Positions 33,772-41,167 of a stretch of DNA of 64,000 nt are shown here, one piece after another. The notes beneath the pieces were generated by a model. It had not been told where the DNA came from. It did no database searches and saw only the letters and a program-made list of their open reading frames with translations. The first letter of the stretch is position 1, and each line of letters opens with the position of its first letter. The stretch comes from Collinsella aerofaciens (GTDB lineage: Bacteria > Actinomycetota > Coriobacteriia > Coriobacteriales > Coriobacteriaceae). The stretch covers positions 186,001-250,000 of the forward strand of contig NZ_WWSY01000001.1 in NCBI RefSeq assembly GCF_009876115.1, read 5' to 3'. The translations under genes and the position numbers were made by a program.

Positions 33772-34370
33772 TAGCGCTCGCTCCTTTCGCGAATCTTGCG
33801 GGCACGCTCCCCACGCTGCTGGGCCTTGCGCTTAGCGCGGGCCTCGTCACGGGCGTTGAGCTCGGCGGTCGCGTCGACCTCACGGGCCGCAGGACTCAAG
33901 AACATGTAGCCGATGAGGGCAAGCACCACACCGACCGTAATGCCGACATCGGCCACATTGAAGACGGGGAAGTCGATGAAGGTGGTGGCAATAAAATCGG
34001 TCACAAAGCCAAAAGCCAGACGGTCGATCGCATTGCCAATGGCGCCGCCCACGACCATAGCCATGCCCACAACCTCAAAGCGAGCAAGCTGGGGCGCGCG
34101 AAGCAAGTACACCGCGATCGCAACGATAACGACAAACGCCAGCACGGCAAACGCGAGGCCATGTCCCTCGCCCATGCTAAAGGCAGCACCGATGTTACGC
34201 ACGAAAAGGAAGTCGATCACACCGGGGATAACAGTCACATGCAGAGCATCGCCGACGGCACGAACCGCAAGCTTGGTCAGCTGGTCAACAAGCAGCACGG
34301 CCAACGCCACGCTACCAGCAACACCCAACCGCCAACGCAAAGGCGGCGTCATATCCGCAGAACGACCCAA
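33771..34370 (-). CDS. lspA: Lipoprotein signal peptidase (signal peptidase II)
   Basis: 199 residues. Membrane aspartic protease that removes signal peptides from prolipoproteins. Four membrane helices; catalytic Asp residues lie in GNAIDRLAFG and FNVADVGITVG. The C-terminus carries a 45-residue basic tail (RDEARAKRKAQQRGERARK), longer than in E. coli. The start is assigned to TTG at 34370 because AGGGG lies 6-7 nt upstream; an ATG at 34352 is the alternative. Coupled to the downstream rluD-type gene. Confidence 0.92.
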   Translation of the reverse strand: MGRSADMTPPLRWRLGVAGSVALAVLLVDQLTKLAVRAVGDALHVTVIPGVIDFLFVRNIGAAFSMGEGHGLAFAVLAFVVIVAIAVYLLRAPQLARFEVVGMAMVVGGAIGNAIDRLAFGFVTDFIATTFIDFPVFNVADVGITVGVVLALIGYMFLSPAAREVDATAELNARDEARAKRKAQQRGERARKIRERSER

Positions 34371-34482
34371 ATCAATCCCCTACCCTCAAAAACATCGAAT
34401 TACGTTTAACGCAATTAACCATCTTATATTGACACACGCAGAACGCACGACATATCCACCAACGCAAGCTAAATAACCAGCA

Positions 34483-34522
34483 TAAAAAGAAAGCGGCATT
34501 CCGAAAAACAGAATGCCGCTTT
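34483..34522 (-). terminator. Intrinsic terminator of ileS
   Basis: Perfect 11-bp stem AAGCGGCATTC/GAATGCCGCTT with a 9-nt loop and TCTTTTTA following on the minus strand. Confidence 0.85.
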
Positions 34523-34592
34523 TATTCAGCGGAGCAAAAGGGGCGAGGGCGCCCAAATACTCCCTATAACTAAAATGCCGAGTTACCGTGCC

Positions 34593-37394
34593 TTAAAGGG
34601 CTTCCGCACACCTCTTGCAAATATGTGCGTGACCGTTGTACTCGCCGACGGTGGTGCGGTAGTTCCAGCAACGATCGCAGCACTCGCCCTCGGCAGCCTC
34701 GATGGCAACGGAGAGCTCCTCGCCCTGGGTCAGTTCAACAGCGGAGACGATGTAGAACTCGGCCAGGTCGACGGCCTTGTCGCCGGTCAGCAGCGCATAC
34801 ACCTCGGCGGGAACGACCGCCTTGACGCGGACCTGTTGACTCTTAGTGAAGGTGCCGGCGGAGCGGGCATCCTCAAGGGCCTTGGTCACGGCGCTACGGA
34901 GCTCGAGCGAAGCCTCGAGCACGCCCTCAAACTCGTTGGCCTCGTCGACCGTGATGGGCGACTTGTACCAATCGAGCAGCGCGGCGTACTTCTGGTGATC
35001 GACGCAGCCGGCAGGCGCATAGGCCATGGCCTCGTCGACGGTGTAGGACAGAATCGGCTGCAGATCGCGCATGAGCATCGAGAAGAGCTCAGCGAGCACG
35101 GTCTGGGCGCTGCGGCGCTCGAGCGTACCGGGCTTGTCGCAGTACAGACGATCCTTCAGGGCGTCGAGGTACACGTTGGAAAGCTCGGTAACCACGAAGT
35201 CGTAAAGCGCACGGTAAGCGCGCGGGAACTCGTAGCAAGAGTAAGCGTCGTCGACCTCGGCCTGGACCTGGGTCAGACGGGCAACCATGAGCTTGTCGAG
35301 CGGCAGCAGGTCGGCAAAAGCGACGCCGTCGGTCTCGGGCTCAAACTGACCCTCGAGCTCGGAGAGCAGGAAGCGCAGCGTGTTGCGGAAGCGACGGTAG
35401 GCATCGGACGTACGGGCGAGAATCTCGTGGTCGATGGAGACGTCGGAGCTAGTATCGACGGAGGCGACCCACAGGCGGATGATGTCGGCGCCCATCTCGT
35501 CACAGACCTTGTTGGGGTCGATGACGTTACCGAGCGACTTGGACATCTTACGGCCCTGGCCGTCGAGCGTGAAGCCCTGCGAGACGACCGCCTTGTACGG
35601 GGCATGGCCATTGGCGCCCACCGAGGTGAGCAGCGAGCTCTGGAACCAACCACGGTGCTGGTCGGAGCCCTCGAGGTAGACGTCCGCCGGGTACTCCAGC
35701 TCGGGACGGTACTCGCAGACGGCCTTCCAGGAGACGCCGGAGTCCCACCACACGTCAAGAATGTCCTTATCGGCCTTGAGGTGATGGCCACCGCACTTGG
35801 GGCAGACGCAGGCCTCGCCCAGGTAGCTCTCGGGAGCGTCGGTGAACCAGGCGTCGGAGCCCTTCTCGTGGAAGAGCTTGATGACGGCGTCGAGCGTGGC
35901 GTCGTTCATGACCTTCTCGCCGCAGTCGGCGCAGGTGTAGCTGGGGATTGGCACGCCCCAGTTGCGCTGGCGGCTAATGCACCAGTCGGGACGCTGCTCG
36001 ACCATGGCGCCAATGCGGTTGGCGGCATGGGCCGGATACCACTTGACGTTCTCGCGGACCTCCTTGCCAGCCTGCTCGCGCAAACCGGTCTTGTCCATCG
36101 AGACAAACCACTGGTCGGTAGCACGGAAGAGCACCGGGTGCTTGCAGCGCCAGCAGTGCGGATAGCTGTGCGTGATCTTCTTCTCGAGGACCAGGGTGCC
36201 GCGCTCGCGCAGGAACTCGATGATGTGCGGATTGGCCTCATCGGTGTCCATGCCGCTGAAGGGACCGCCGGTGCCAAACTCCTCACCGGTGTAGAACTTG
36301 CCGTCGTCATCGACCGGCATGCAGATGTCGGTGATGCCCTCCTTGAGGCAGGCGAAGTAGTCGTCGACGCCGTGGCCGGGCGAGTTGTGGACGATACCGG
36401 TACCGTCGTCGACGCCGACGTAATCGGCCAGCAGCGCCACGCCCTCGACGCCGTCAAAGATCGGCTGCTTGTAGTGGATGTGGTGGAAGGTCTCGGCGGG
36501 AACCACGTAGGGCTTGCCGTCGACCATGACCGGGGTGTACTCCCAGCCAAACTCCTCGCAGCACTTGGGAGCAAGGTCCTCGAGCATGACCTCGGCGCGG
36601 CCGTCGTGCTCAACGGCGACATAGGCGGCGCCGGGCTTGAGGGAAACGGCCTGGTCGGAGGGGATGGTCCACGGGGTAGTCGTCCAGATGATGAAGTCGA
36701 CCGGGCCGTCGAAGTTCTCGAGGCCGGCGGGCTTGGAGGTCATCTCAAAGCGAACGAAGATGGAAGGGCTCGTCTCGTCGGAGTACTCGATCTCGGCCTC
36801 GGCGAGTGCGGTGTGACAGTGCTTGCACCAGTGAACCGGCTTGTGGCCGCGATAGATCATGCCCTTATCGAACATGGCCTTGAAGACCTCGATGTCGGCG
36901 GCGTCATGCTGGTGATAGAGCGTCAGATAGGGGTTGTCCCAGTCGCCGAGCACGCCCAGGCGACGGAAGCCGGCCTTCTGCAGCTCGATGTTCTCGACAG
37001 CGAACTTGTTGCAGAGCTCGCGGATCTTAGCCGTGGAGGTCTGGTTGAACTTCTCGGTGCCGAGCTTCTCCTCGACCTTGTGCTCAATCGGCTGACCGTG
37101 GCAGTCCCAACCGGGGACATAGGGAACCTCATAGCCCTGCATCATCCAGTAACGGTTGATCATGTCCTTGGAGATCTTGTTCATGGCGTGGCCGATGTGG
37201 ATCGGGCCGTTGGCGTACGGAGGGCCGTCGTGCAGCACGAACTTCTTGTGACCCTCGTTCTTCTTCAGAACCTGCTCGTAGACCTTGTTGTCCTGCCAGT
37301 CCTTGAGTCGCTTGGGCTCGGACTTGGAAAGACCGGCACGCATGGGAAAACCGGTCTTGGGCAGATTCATCGTCTGCTTGTACTCGTTTGCCAC
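34593..37394 (-). CDS. ileS: Isoleucyl-tRNA synthetase
   Basis: 933 residues with GTG start preceded by AAAGGGG. Class I synthetase. The HIGH motif is GPIHIGHAMNK near residue 58 and the KMSKS loop is GRKMSKSLGNV near residue 600. The CP1 editing insert contains GCDCHG-type and WTTTPWTIPSD motifs. A C-terminal zinc finger (CCDRCWNYR and CKRCAEAL) is intact, as in the bacterial IleS type usually sensitive to mupirocin. Expression is controlled by the T-box leader at 37438-37740. Confidence 0.97.
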   Translation of the reverse strand: MANEYKQTMNLPKTGFPMRAGLSKSEPKRLKDWQDNKVYEQVLKKNEGHKKFVLHDGPPYANGPIHIGHAMNKISKDMINRYWMMQGYEVPYVPGWDCHGQPIEHKVEEKLGTEKFNQTSTAKIRELCNKFAVENIELQKAGFRRLGVLGDWDNPYLTLYHQHDAADIEVFKAMFDKGMIYRGHKPVHWCKHCHTALAEAEIEYSDETSPSIFVRFEMTSKPAGLENFDGPVDFIIWTTTPWTIPSDQAVSLKPGAAYVAVEHDGRAEVMLEDLAPKCCEEFGWEYTPVMVDGKPYVVPAETFHHIHYKQPIFDGVEGVALLADYVGVDDGTGIVHNSPGHGVDDYFACLKEGITDICMPVDDDGKFYTGEEFGTGGPFSGMDTDEANPHIIEFLRERGTLVLEKKITHSYPHCWRCKHPVLFRATDQWFVSMDKTGLREQAGKEVRENVKWYPAHAANRIGAMVEQRPDWCISRQRNWGVPIPSYTCADCGEKVMNDATLDAVIKLFHEKGSDAWFTDAPESYLGEACVCPKCGGHHLKADKDILDVWWDSGVSWKAVCEYRPELEYPADVYLEGSDQHRGWFQSSLLTSVGANGHAPYKAVVSQGFTLDGQGRKMSKSLGNVIDPNKVCDEMGADIIRLWVASVDTSSDVSIDHEILARTSDAYRRFRNTLRFLLSELEGQFEPETDGVAFADLLPLDKLMVARLTQVQAEVDDAYSCYEFPRAYRALYDFVVTELSNVYLDALKDRLYCDKPGTLERRSAQTVLAELFSMLMRDLQPILSYTVDEAMAYAPAGCVDHQKYAALLDWYKSPITVDEANEFEGVLEASLELRSAVTKALEDARSAGTFTKSQQVRVKAVVPAEVYALLTGDKAVDLAEFYIVSAVELTQGEELSVAIEAAEGECCDRCWNYRTTVGEYNGHAHICKRCAEAL

Positions 37395-37437
37395 GGTACC
37401 CCTTTCTTGTCATGGGCGCGCACGCCCTCTGGGCACC

Positions 37438-37740
37438 AAAAAAGCGCCCGTCCCTACAAGCTGGGACGAAGCGCCACAAACGGGCTGCACGCCCGCAAAA
37501 GCTCTTCGCTTAACCACCCAGCTTAGATGCCCTCGCCCGCGTATTCGCGCGCTCGCATCCGTTACTCGGCTGGTCTGTATCGACGACCATCTCGGCGATG
37601 TCTACTAAGACGAACCTACGCGGCACGTCCGTTGGGACCGCAGCTCCGGGGTGATTTTCATCGGTCGCATGCACGGGTTCTCAGCGCTCCCCGCTCTCTG
37701 TAGCATGCGGACGGCCGACTACTCGTCCCCATCAACGCTT
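37438..37740 (-). promoter_or_regulatory. T-box leader of ileS (isoleucine specifier ATC)
   Basis: Reading the minus strand: stem I starts with GATGGGGACGAGTAGT, shows AGAGAGC (AG-bulge region), and a specifier loop ATGAAAATCACC whose ATC codon is at 37653-37655, matching tRNA-Ile(GAU). The T-box bulge GGGTGGTTAAGCG is at about 37507-37519; TGGT would pair with the ACCA end of tRNA-Ile. A terminator follows at 37438-37474 (GCGCTTCGTCCC...GGGACGGGCGC then six T). The terminator makes this a transcriptional T-box. The bulge reads TGGTTAA where TGGNACC is standard. Confidence 0.88.
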
Positions 37741-37879
37741 ATGCGGAGTATGCTAGCACGTTCCGCACCGGCGAAAAACCCTCAACACTGGTTTTATACG
37801 TTCGAAATTTCTTGCGGCCGTGGACCTTCTCTTGGAGCAAAATACCTGTAAGCACTTTATCGAACGAAAGAAGATTGCT

Positions 37880-38962
37880 ATGCGCACGATCGGAATGAGC
37901 GACTATACCGTTGGCGAAGACTGCTTTGACGAGCTGCACGGCGCGTTGGCCGAGTACGGAGCAACCAAGGTCGCCATCATTGGTGGTAAACGAGCACTGG
38001 CCGCAGCACTTCCCGGTATCGAAGCTGCGCTGGCAGGTACCGACGTCGAGATTCTGGAGACACGCGTCTACGGTACCAACAGTACGCGCGCCAATATCGC
38101 CAAGGTCTTAAACTCCCCCGCCTGCCAGGAAGTCGACGTGCTCATTGCCTGTGGCGGCGGCAAGGCGCTCGATACCGTGAAGACCGCAGCCATCGAGCTC
38201 AAGAAGATCGTCTTTACGGTGCCGACGATCTGCTCCAACTGCTCGGCCGCGACCGCCATTGCCGTTGTCTACAACGACGACGGCTCGCTCGAGGGCTATT
38301 CGTACCCCAACCGCCCCGCGCACATCTTCATCAACCCCAAAATCATCGCCGAGGCTCCGGCAGAATACTTCTGGGCGGGTGTGGGCGATGCCCTGTCCAA
38401 GCAGCCCGAGGTCGAGTACGCCACGAGCGCCGGCAACCTGGAGCACACCGCCGATCTTGGCCTGGCGCTCGCACACACCTGCTCCGAGCCGCTGTTTACC
38501 TATGGCGTGAAGGGTCTTGAGGACGTTCGCCAGAACCTGTCGACCGAGGCCGTCAAGCAGATCGCGCTCGATATCGTGGTCAACACGGGCTACGTCTCCA
38601 ACCTGACCAACCAAAACGATTACTACTACAACTCGAGCGTGGCGCATGCGTTCTACAACGCCACCTGCAGCATTCCGCGCAAGGGCACCTACCTGCATGG
38701 CGAGGTCGTGAGCCTGGGCGTGCTGGTGCTGTTTGCCTACACGGACGATACCGAGAACCTTGAGCGCTACGCAGCCTTTAACAAGGAGATGGGGCTGCCC
38801 GTGACGCTTGAGCAGGTCGGGCTTTCCGAGTCCGATATCCCCGCCCTGTGCGAGTACGCGCACACCACCAACGAGTGGAAGCAGGGAAACCCCGAGCCCT
38901 TCACCGACGAAAAGTTCGCCGCCGCCATCAAGGCTGCCGACGCTTACGGCCACACGCTCTAG
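37880..38962 (+). CDS. Iron/zinc-containing alcohol dehydrogenase, GldA-like
   Basis: 360 residues. Belongs to the metal-dependent polyol dehydrogenase family close to glycerol dehydrogenase. The NAD loop reads ACGGGKALDTVK near residue 98. Metal ligands are present: Asp in AGVGDALSK, His in SSVAHAFYNA and His in TYLHGEVVSLGV. The N-terminal MRTIGMSDYTVGEDCFDEL matches family form. The start at 37880 has AGAAGA as a weak ribosome site. It is a single gene ended by a strong terminator; substrate (glycerol, hydroxyacetone or another polyol) cannot be fixed. Confidence 0.85.
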   Translation: MRTIGMSDYTVGEDCFDELHGALAEYGATKVAIIGGKRALAAALPGIEAALAGTDVEILETRVYGTNSTRANIAKVLNSPACQEVDVLIACGGGKALDTVKTAAIELKKIVFTVPTICSNCSAATAIAVVYNDDGSLEGYSYPNRPAHIFINPKIIAEAPAEYFWAGVGDALSKQPEVEYATSAGNLEHTADLGLALAHTCSEPLFTYGVKGLEDVRQNLSTEAVKQIALDIVVNTGYVSNLTNQNDYYYNSSVAHAFYNATCSIPRKGTYLHGEVVSLGVLVLFAYTDDTENLERYAAFNKEMGLPVTLEQVGLSESDIPALCEYAHTTNEWKQGNPEPFTDEKFAAAIKAADAYGHTL

Positions 38963-38971
38963 GACTGGCCC

Positions 38972-39018
38972 AAAACCACCACAAAGGGGACAGGCACCTT
39001 TCTGGTGGTTTTTTATTG
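38972..39018 (+). terminator. Terminator of dehydrogenase gene (AAAACCACC element, copy 2)
   Basis: AAAACCACCA-C-AAAGG / CCTTT-C-TGGTGGTTTT stem with one internal mismatch, loop GGACAGGCA, followed by TTTTATTG. Same element as at 31331-31371, inverted. Confidence 0.85.
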
Positions 39019-39034
39019 CTCCAGCATTCAGTTC

Positions 39035-39082
39035 GTACTCGAACCCAATTCTTTACGAGAAAGGGTTCGGGTACGTTTTTTG
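39035..39082 (+). terminator. Second hairpin terminator
   Basis: GTACTCGAACCC/GGGTTCGGGTAC stem (one G-T pair), 16-nt loop, then GTTTTTTGTTT. It lies at the start of the AT-rich accessory stretch and may be the terminator of a lost gene. Confidence 0.7.
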
Positions 39083-39137
39083 TTTATCGGAAATTCTGCG
39101 GAAGGACTACTCGGAACGGTAAACAGGAACGAACAGA

Positions 39138-39340
39138 GGCAGGGTATCATCGTGGTGATGGTATCCTGCCTTTTGTTTTGCGGGATCAAGGTCGCTTTAT
39201 GCGAACTTGATCGCCACTTATATGGCGCATTGATGGCAATTGCTTCGTACGTGCATACCGGGAGCCTGTACACCTCTGGCAAGGCGTAACACACTAGACT
39301 TTGTTCCAAAGTCCGTGTGCTAAGGGGGCAGGCCCCTTAG
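39138..39340 (+). other. Run of hairpins in gene-free accessory DNA (38963-39476)
   Basis: No convincing gene lies in 38963-39476. Four dyads occur in series: GGCAGG...CCTGCC with a 14-bp stem then TTTTGTTTT (39138-39179, terminator-like); GATCAAG-TCGC/GCGA-CTTGATC (39184-39212); CACAC-GACTTTG/CAAAGTC-GTGTG (39290-39319); and CTAAGGGG/CCCCTTAG (39320-39340). The composition becomes AT-rich toward the S51 peptidase. They may be remnants of mobile-element ends. Confidence 0.55.
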
Positions 39341-39476
39341 AATTACTGTGGAGTGTGTACGCACGTACGCAGAAAAACGGCAAAATTTCGCTATATCAGG
39401 GCGTTCTTTCATTGGAGAGTATGGTATACACGGCTTAGTTCAACAAATAAGAATTTATATATAAAGGAGAATATTG

Positions 39477-40079
39477 ATGAAACTGTTTTTATGTTCTCAC
39501 TTTTCAAGTGTAGGAAGTCTGATAAAGGAAGAAATTGAAAATAAAAAAGTCGCATTTATTCCAACAGCTTCGCTGCGTGAAGACTACACCGGTTATGTCG
39601 GCTCGGCTCGAAAATTATTCAAAAAGTTGGGAGCAATCGTAACTGAAATTGATATTTCAACGGAGGCTTATTCAACGATACAGTCTCTTTTTGAAGATGC
39701 GGATGTGATCTATTTTACCGGCGGAAATTCTTTTTTCCTTATAGACCAGCTCCGTAAAACGGGAACGGATGAGCTGTTGAAGAAAGAACTGGCAAAGGGA
39801 AAACTGATGATTGGTGAATCGGCAGGTGCGATTGTATGCGCTCCAAGCATCCAATATATCGAGCAAATGGATGAAAAGCCGGAGGACTACTCACAAGAAG
39901 ATGATTCAGGGCTTAATTTGATTGATTTCTATGTTCTTCCGCATTATCTTACGGCACCATTTAAGAAAGTTACCGAGAAGATAATGACTGAGTTTTCGGA
40001 TTTGAATCTATGCCCAATTAACAACCGTCAGGGAATTGTAATTGATGGTGAAGGTTCAAAGGTAATTTGCAAAGACTAA
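39477..40079 (+). CDS. S51-family (peptidase E-like) serine peptidase
   Basis: 200 residues. Glutamine-amidotransferase-fold peptidase, family S51. The nucleophile is Ser115 in MIGESAGAIV; YFTGGNSFFL precedes it and the catalytic His is in VLPHY near residue 160. Substrates in the family are Asp-dipeptides or are unknown. AAAGGAGA is 7 nt before the ATG. Base composition and codon use (many AAA, ATT, TTT) differ sharply from the GC-rich neighbours and look like a low-GC Firmicute, so transfer is likely. It sits beside IS3 and serine recombinase fragments. Confidence 0.85.
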   Translation: MKLFLCSHFSSVGSLIKEEIENKKVAFIPTASLREDYTGYVGSARKLFKKLGAIVTEIDISTEAYSTIQSLFEDADVIYFTGGNSFFLIDQLRKTGTDELLKKELAKGKLMIGESAGAIVCAPSIQYIEQMDEKPEDYSQEDDSGLNLIDFYVLPHYLTAPFKKVTEKIMTEFSDLNLCPINNRQGIVIDGEGSKVICKD

Positions 40080-40194
40080 TTTGAAAATTCCAGTTTGCTG
40101 TACTCGTTCCTAGCAGGGTTAGGGGCAGGCACGCCCCAACAAGAAGCTGTCCCAAAGGGGCAAGAATGGGGACTGCGGACGATTTCTTGGACCG

Positions 40195-40422
40195 TTACGC
40201 GGCCCTTCCCAGCGCGGAGCGGAACTCGGCCGGCGTGCGGCCACCGAGCGCATCGCTGCGCCTCTCCGTATTGTATCGACCGATCCAGCCCCCGAGCTCC
40301 TCGATGAAGCGGGCGGGGGTCCAGTCCGACCAGTCCCTGCCGTGCCAGAACTCCTTCTTGAGCAGGCCGAAGAAGCCCTCCATCGCCGCGTTGTCCGGGC
40401 TGCAGCCCTTGGCGGACTGAAT
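40195..40422 (-). pseudogene. IS3-family transposase fragment (C-terminal end of OrfB)
   Basis: About 76 codons remain in frame. The protein SAKGCSPDNAAMEGFFGLLK then KEFWHGRDW and RYNTERRSDALGGRTPAEFR matches the end of the IS150-type DDE integrase core: the acidic E in AMEGFFG and the YN.ER...LGG.TP tail. A stop at 40426-40428 precedes the piece, so the N-terminal DDE domain and OrfA are missing. A downstream IR-like GCTGTCCCAAAGGGGC on the plus strand (from about 40147) resembles GTGGACAGTTCCAGGAGGGG near 40435. The element cannot be active. Confidence 0.8.
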
Positions 40423-40529
40423 TGGCTACACTGATGTGGACAGTTCCAGGAGGGGCGCAAGAGACGGGAAGGCCGTGTGCGCGTTCCTGCGCGAGGGCCG
40501 CGGGGAGGGGCTGCCTGGGTACGGCGCCT

Positions 40530-40670
40530 GTCAACTCGGTCTACGTCTTTGATGACCGGGTCGTACTCAATATCAACTTCACGGATGATGCCAAAACGGT
40601 CACCCGTGAGGAAGTGTTGGGTTCGAATGCTATGGACAATGTTCCAGCATGCTGGGATCGAACTCGCTAG
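40530..40670 (+). pseudogene. Large serine recombinase fragment (C-terminal end)
   Basis: About 46 codons in frame: VNSVYVFDDRVVLNINF then TDDAKTVTREEVLGSN. This matches the conserved C-terminal end of the recombinases of Tn4451/Tn5397-like conjugative elements and related phages (VNxIYVYDDKxVLTFNYKDGxKT-type). The catalytic and zinc domains are gone; upstream in-frame codons have no recognisable homology, with the break near 40530. It ends by overlapping the 3' end of the opposite-strand DUF523 gene by 41 bp. Confidence 0.68.
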
Positions 40671-41091
40671 CCGGAATCACACGGTACCCGTGACGCAGCA
40701 GCAGATCGACAAAAACACCGTTGCCCGCGGTGAGCGTACCGCTAAAGGTGCCATCGTAGACGCGACTCGCACCGCACGAGGGGCTACGGTCCTGCAAGAC
40801 GCACGCAGCGATCTCGGACGGGCCGCCCGCCTGTTCGCACATATCGAGCGCACGTTGGGCACCCAGGCGAAACTCGCGATCGACCGAGATGCCCTCGCAG
40901 GTACGGACCTCGCCGTTCACAATCTCGGACGGCTTGCGCGGCGTGGGCAGGCCGCCAAAGACCTCAGGGCACACCAAGAGTACCTCGGTCCCCGTGCATT
41001 CGCACGCTTCGACCAGCTCGCGATGGTAGTTATCGAGCCCGTTATACTTGCAGCTCTCGCCCATCAAGCAGGCACTTACCACGATTTTCAT
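40630..41091 (-). CDS. DUF523 family protein
   Basis: 153 residues. Conserved small cytosolic protein; function is not established. Family landmarks are SACLMGESCKYNG near residue 7, CPEVFGGLPTPR near 45 and LQDRSPSCG near 110, with cysteines that suggest metal or thiol chemistry. GGGGAGAG precedes the ATG by 8 nt. Its 3' end overlaps the recombinase fragment on the other strand. Confidence 0.88.
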   Translation of the reverse strand: MKIVVSACLMGESCKYNGLDNYHRELVEACECTGTEVLLVCPEVFGGLPTPRKPSEIVNGEVRTCEGISVDREFRLGAQRALDMCEQAGGPSEIAACVLQDRSPSCGASRVYDGTFSGTLTAGNGVFVDLLLRHGYRVIPASEFDPSMLEHCP

Positions 41092-41106
41092 ATTCAACTC
41101 TCCCCA

Positions 41107-41146
41107 CGCAAAACGCCCCATTTGAGATGGACACTCAAATGGGGCG
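41107..41146 (-). terminator. Intrinsic terminator of ftsH
   Basis: Perfect 13-bp stem CGCCCCATTTGAG/CTCAAATGGGGCG, loop of 7 nt, then TTTTGCG on the minus strand; 22 nt after the ftsH stop. Confidence 0.8.
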
Positions 41147-41167
41147 ATAGACACTGCGCAGCCAGTA

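Noticed and set aside
34575..37526. 983-codon open plus-strand frame
   Set aside because: Antisense of ileS; no recognisable domains and dominated by Val/Leu/Gly/Asp shadow composition.
39005..39289. 94-codon plus-strand frame in accessory DNA
   Set aside because: It runs through two terminator-like hairpins, lacks a ribosome site and has no recognisable domain.
40422..40529. N-terminal extension of the serine recombinase fragment
   Set aside because: In-frame codons upstream of 40530 show no recombinase similarity and look like IS or junction sequence.
40076..40534. 152-codon minus-strand frame
   Set aside because: It reads the IS3 transposase remnant in the wrong frame; the correct frame is the 40195-40422 fragment.
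40120..40545. Complete IS3 element
   Set aside because: OrfA and the DDE N-terminal part are missing and the presumed ends are only loosely similar.
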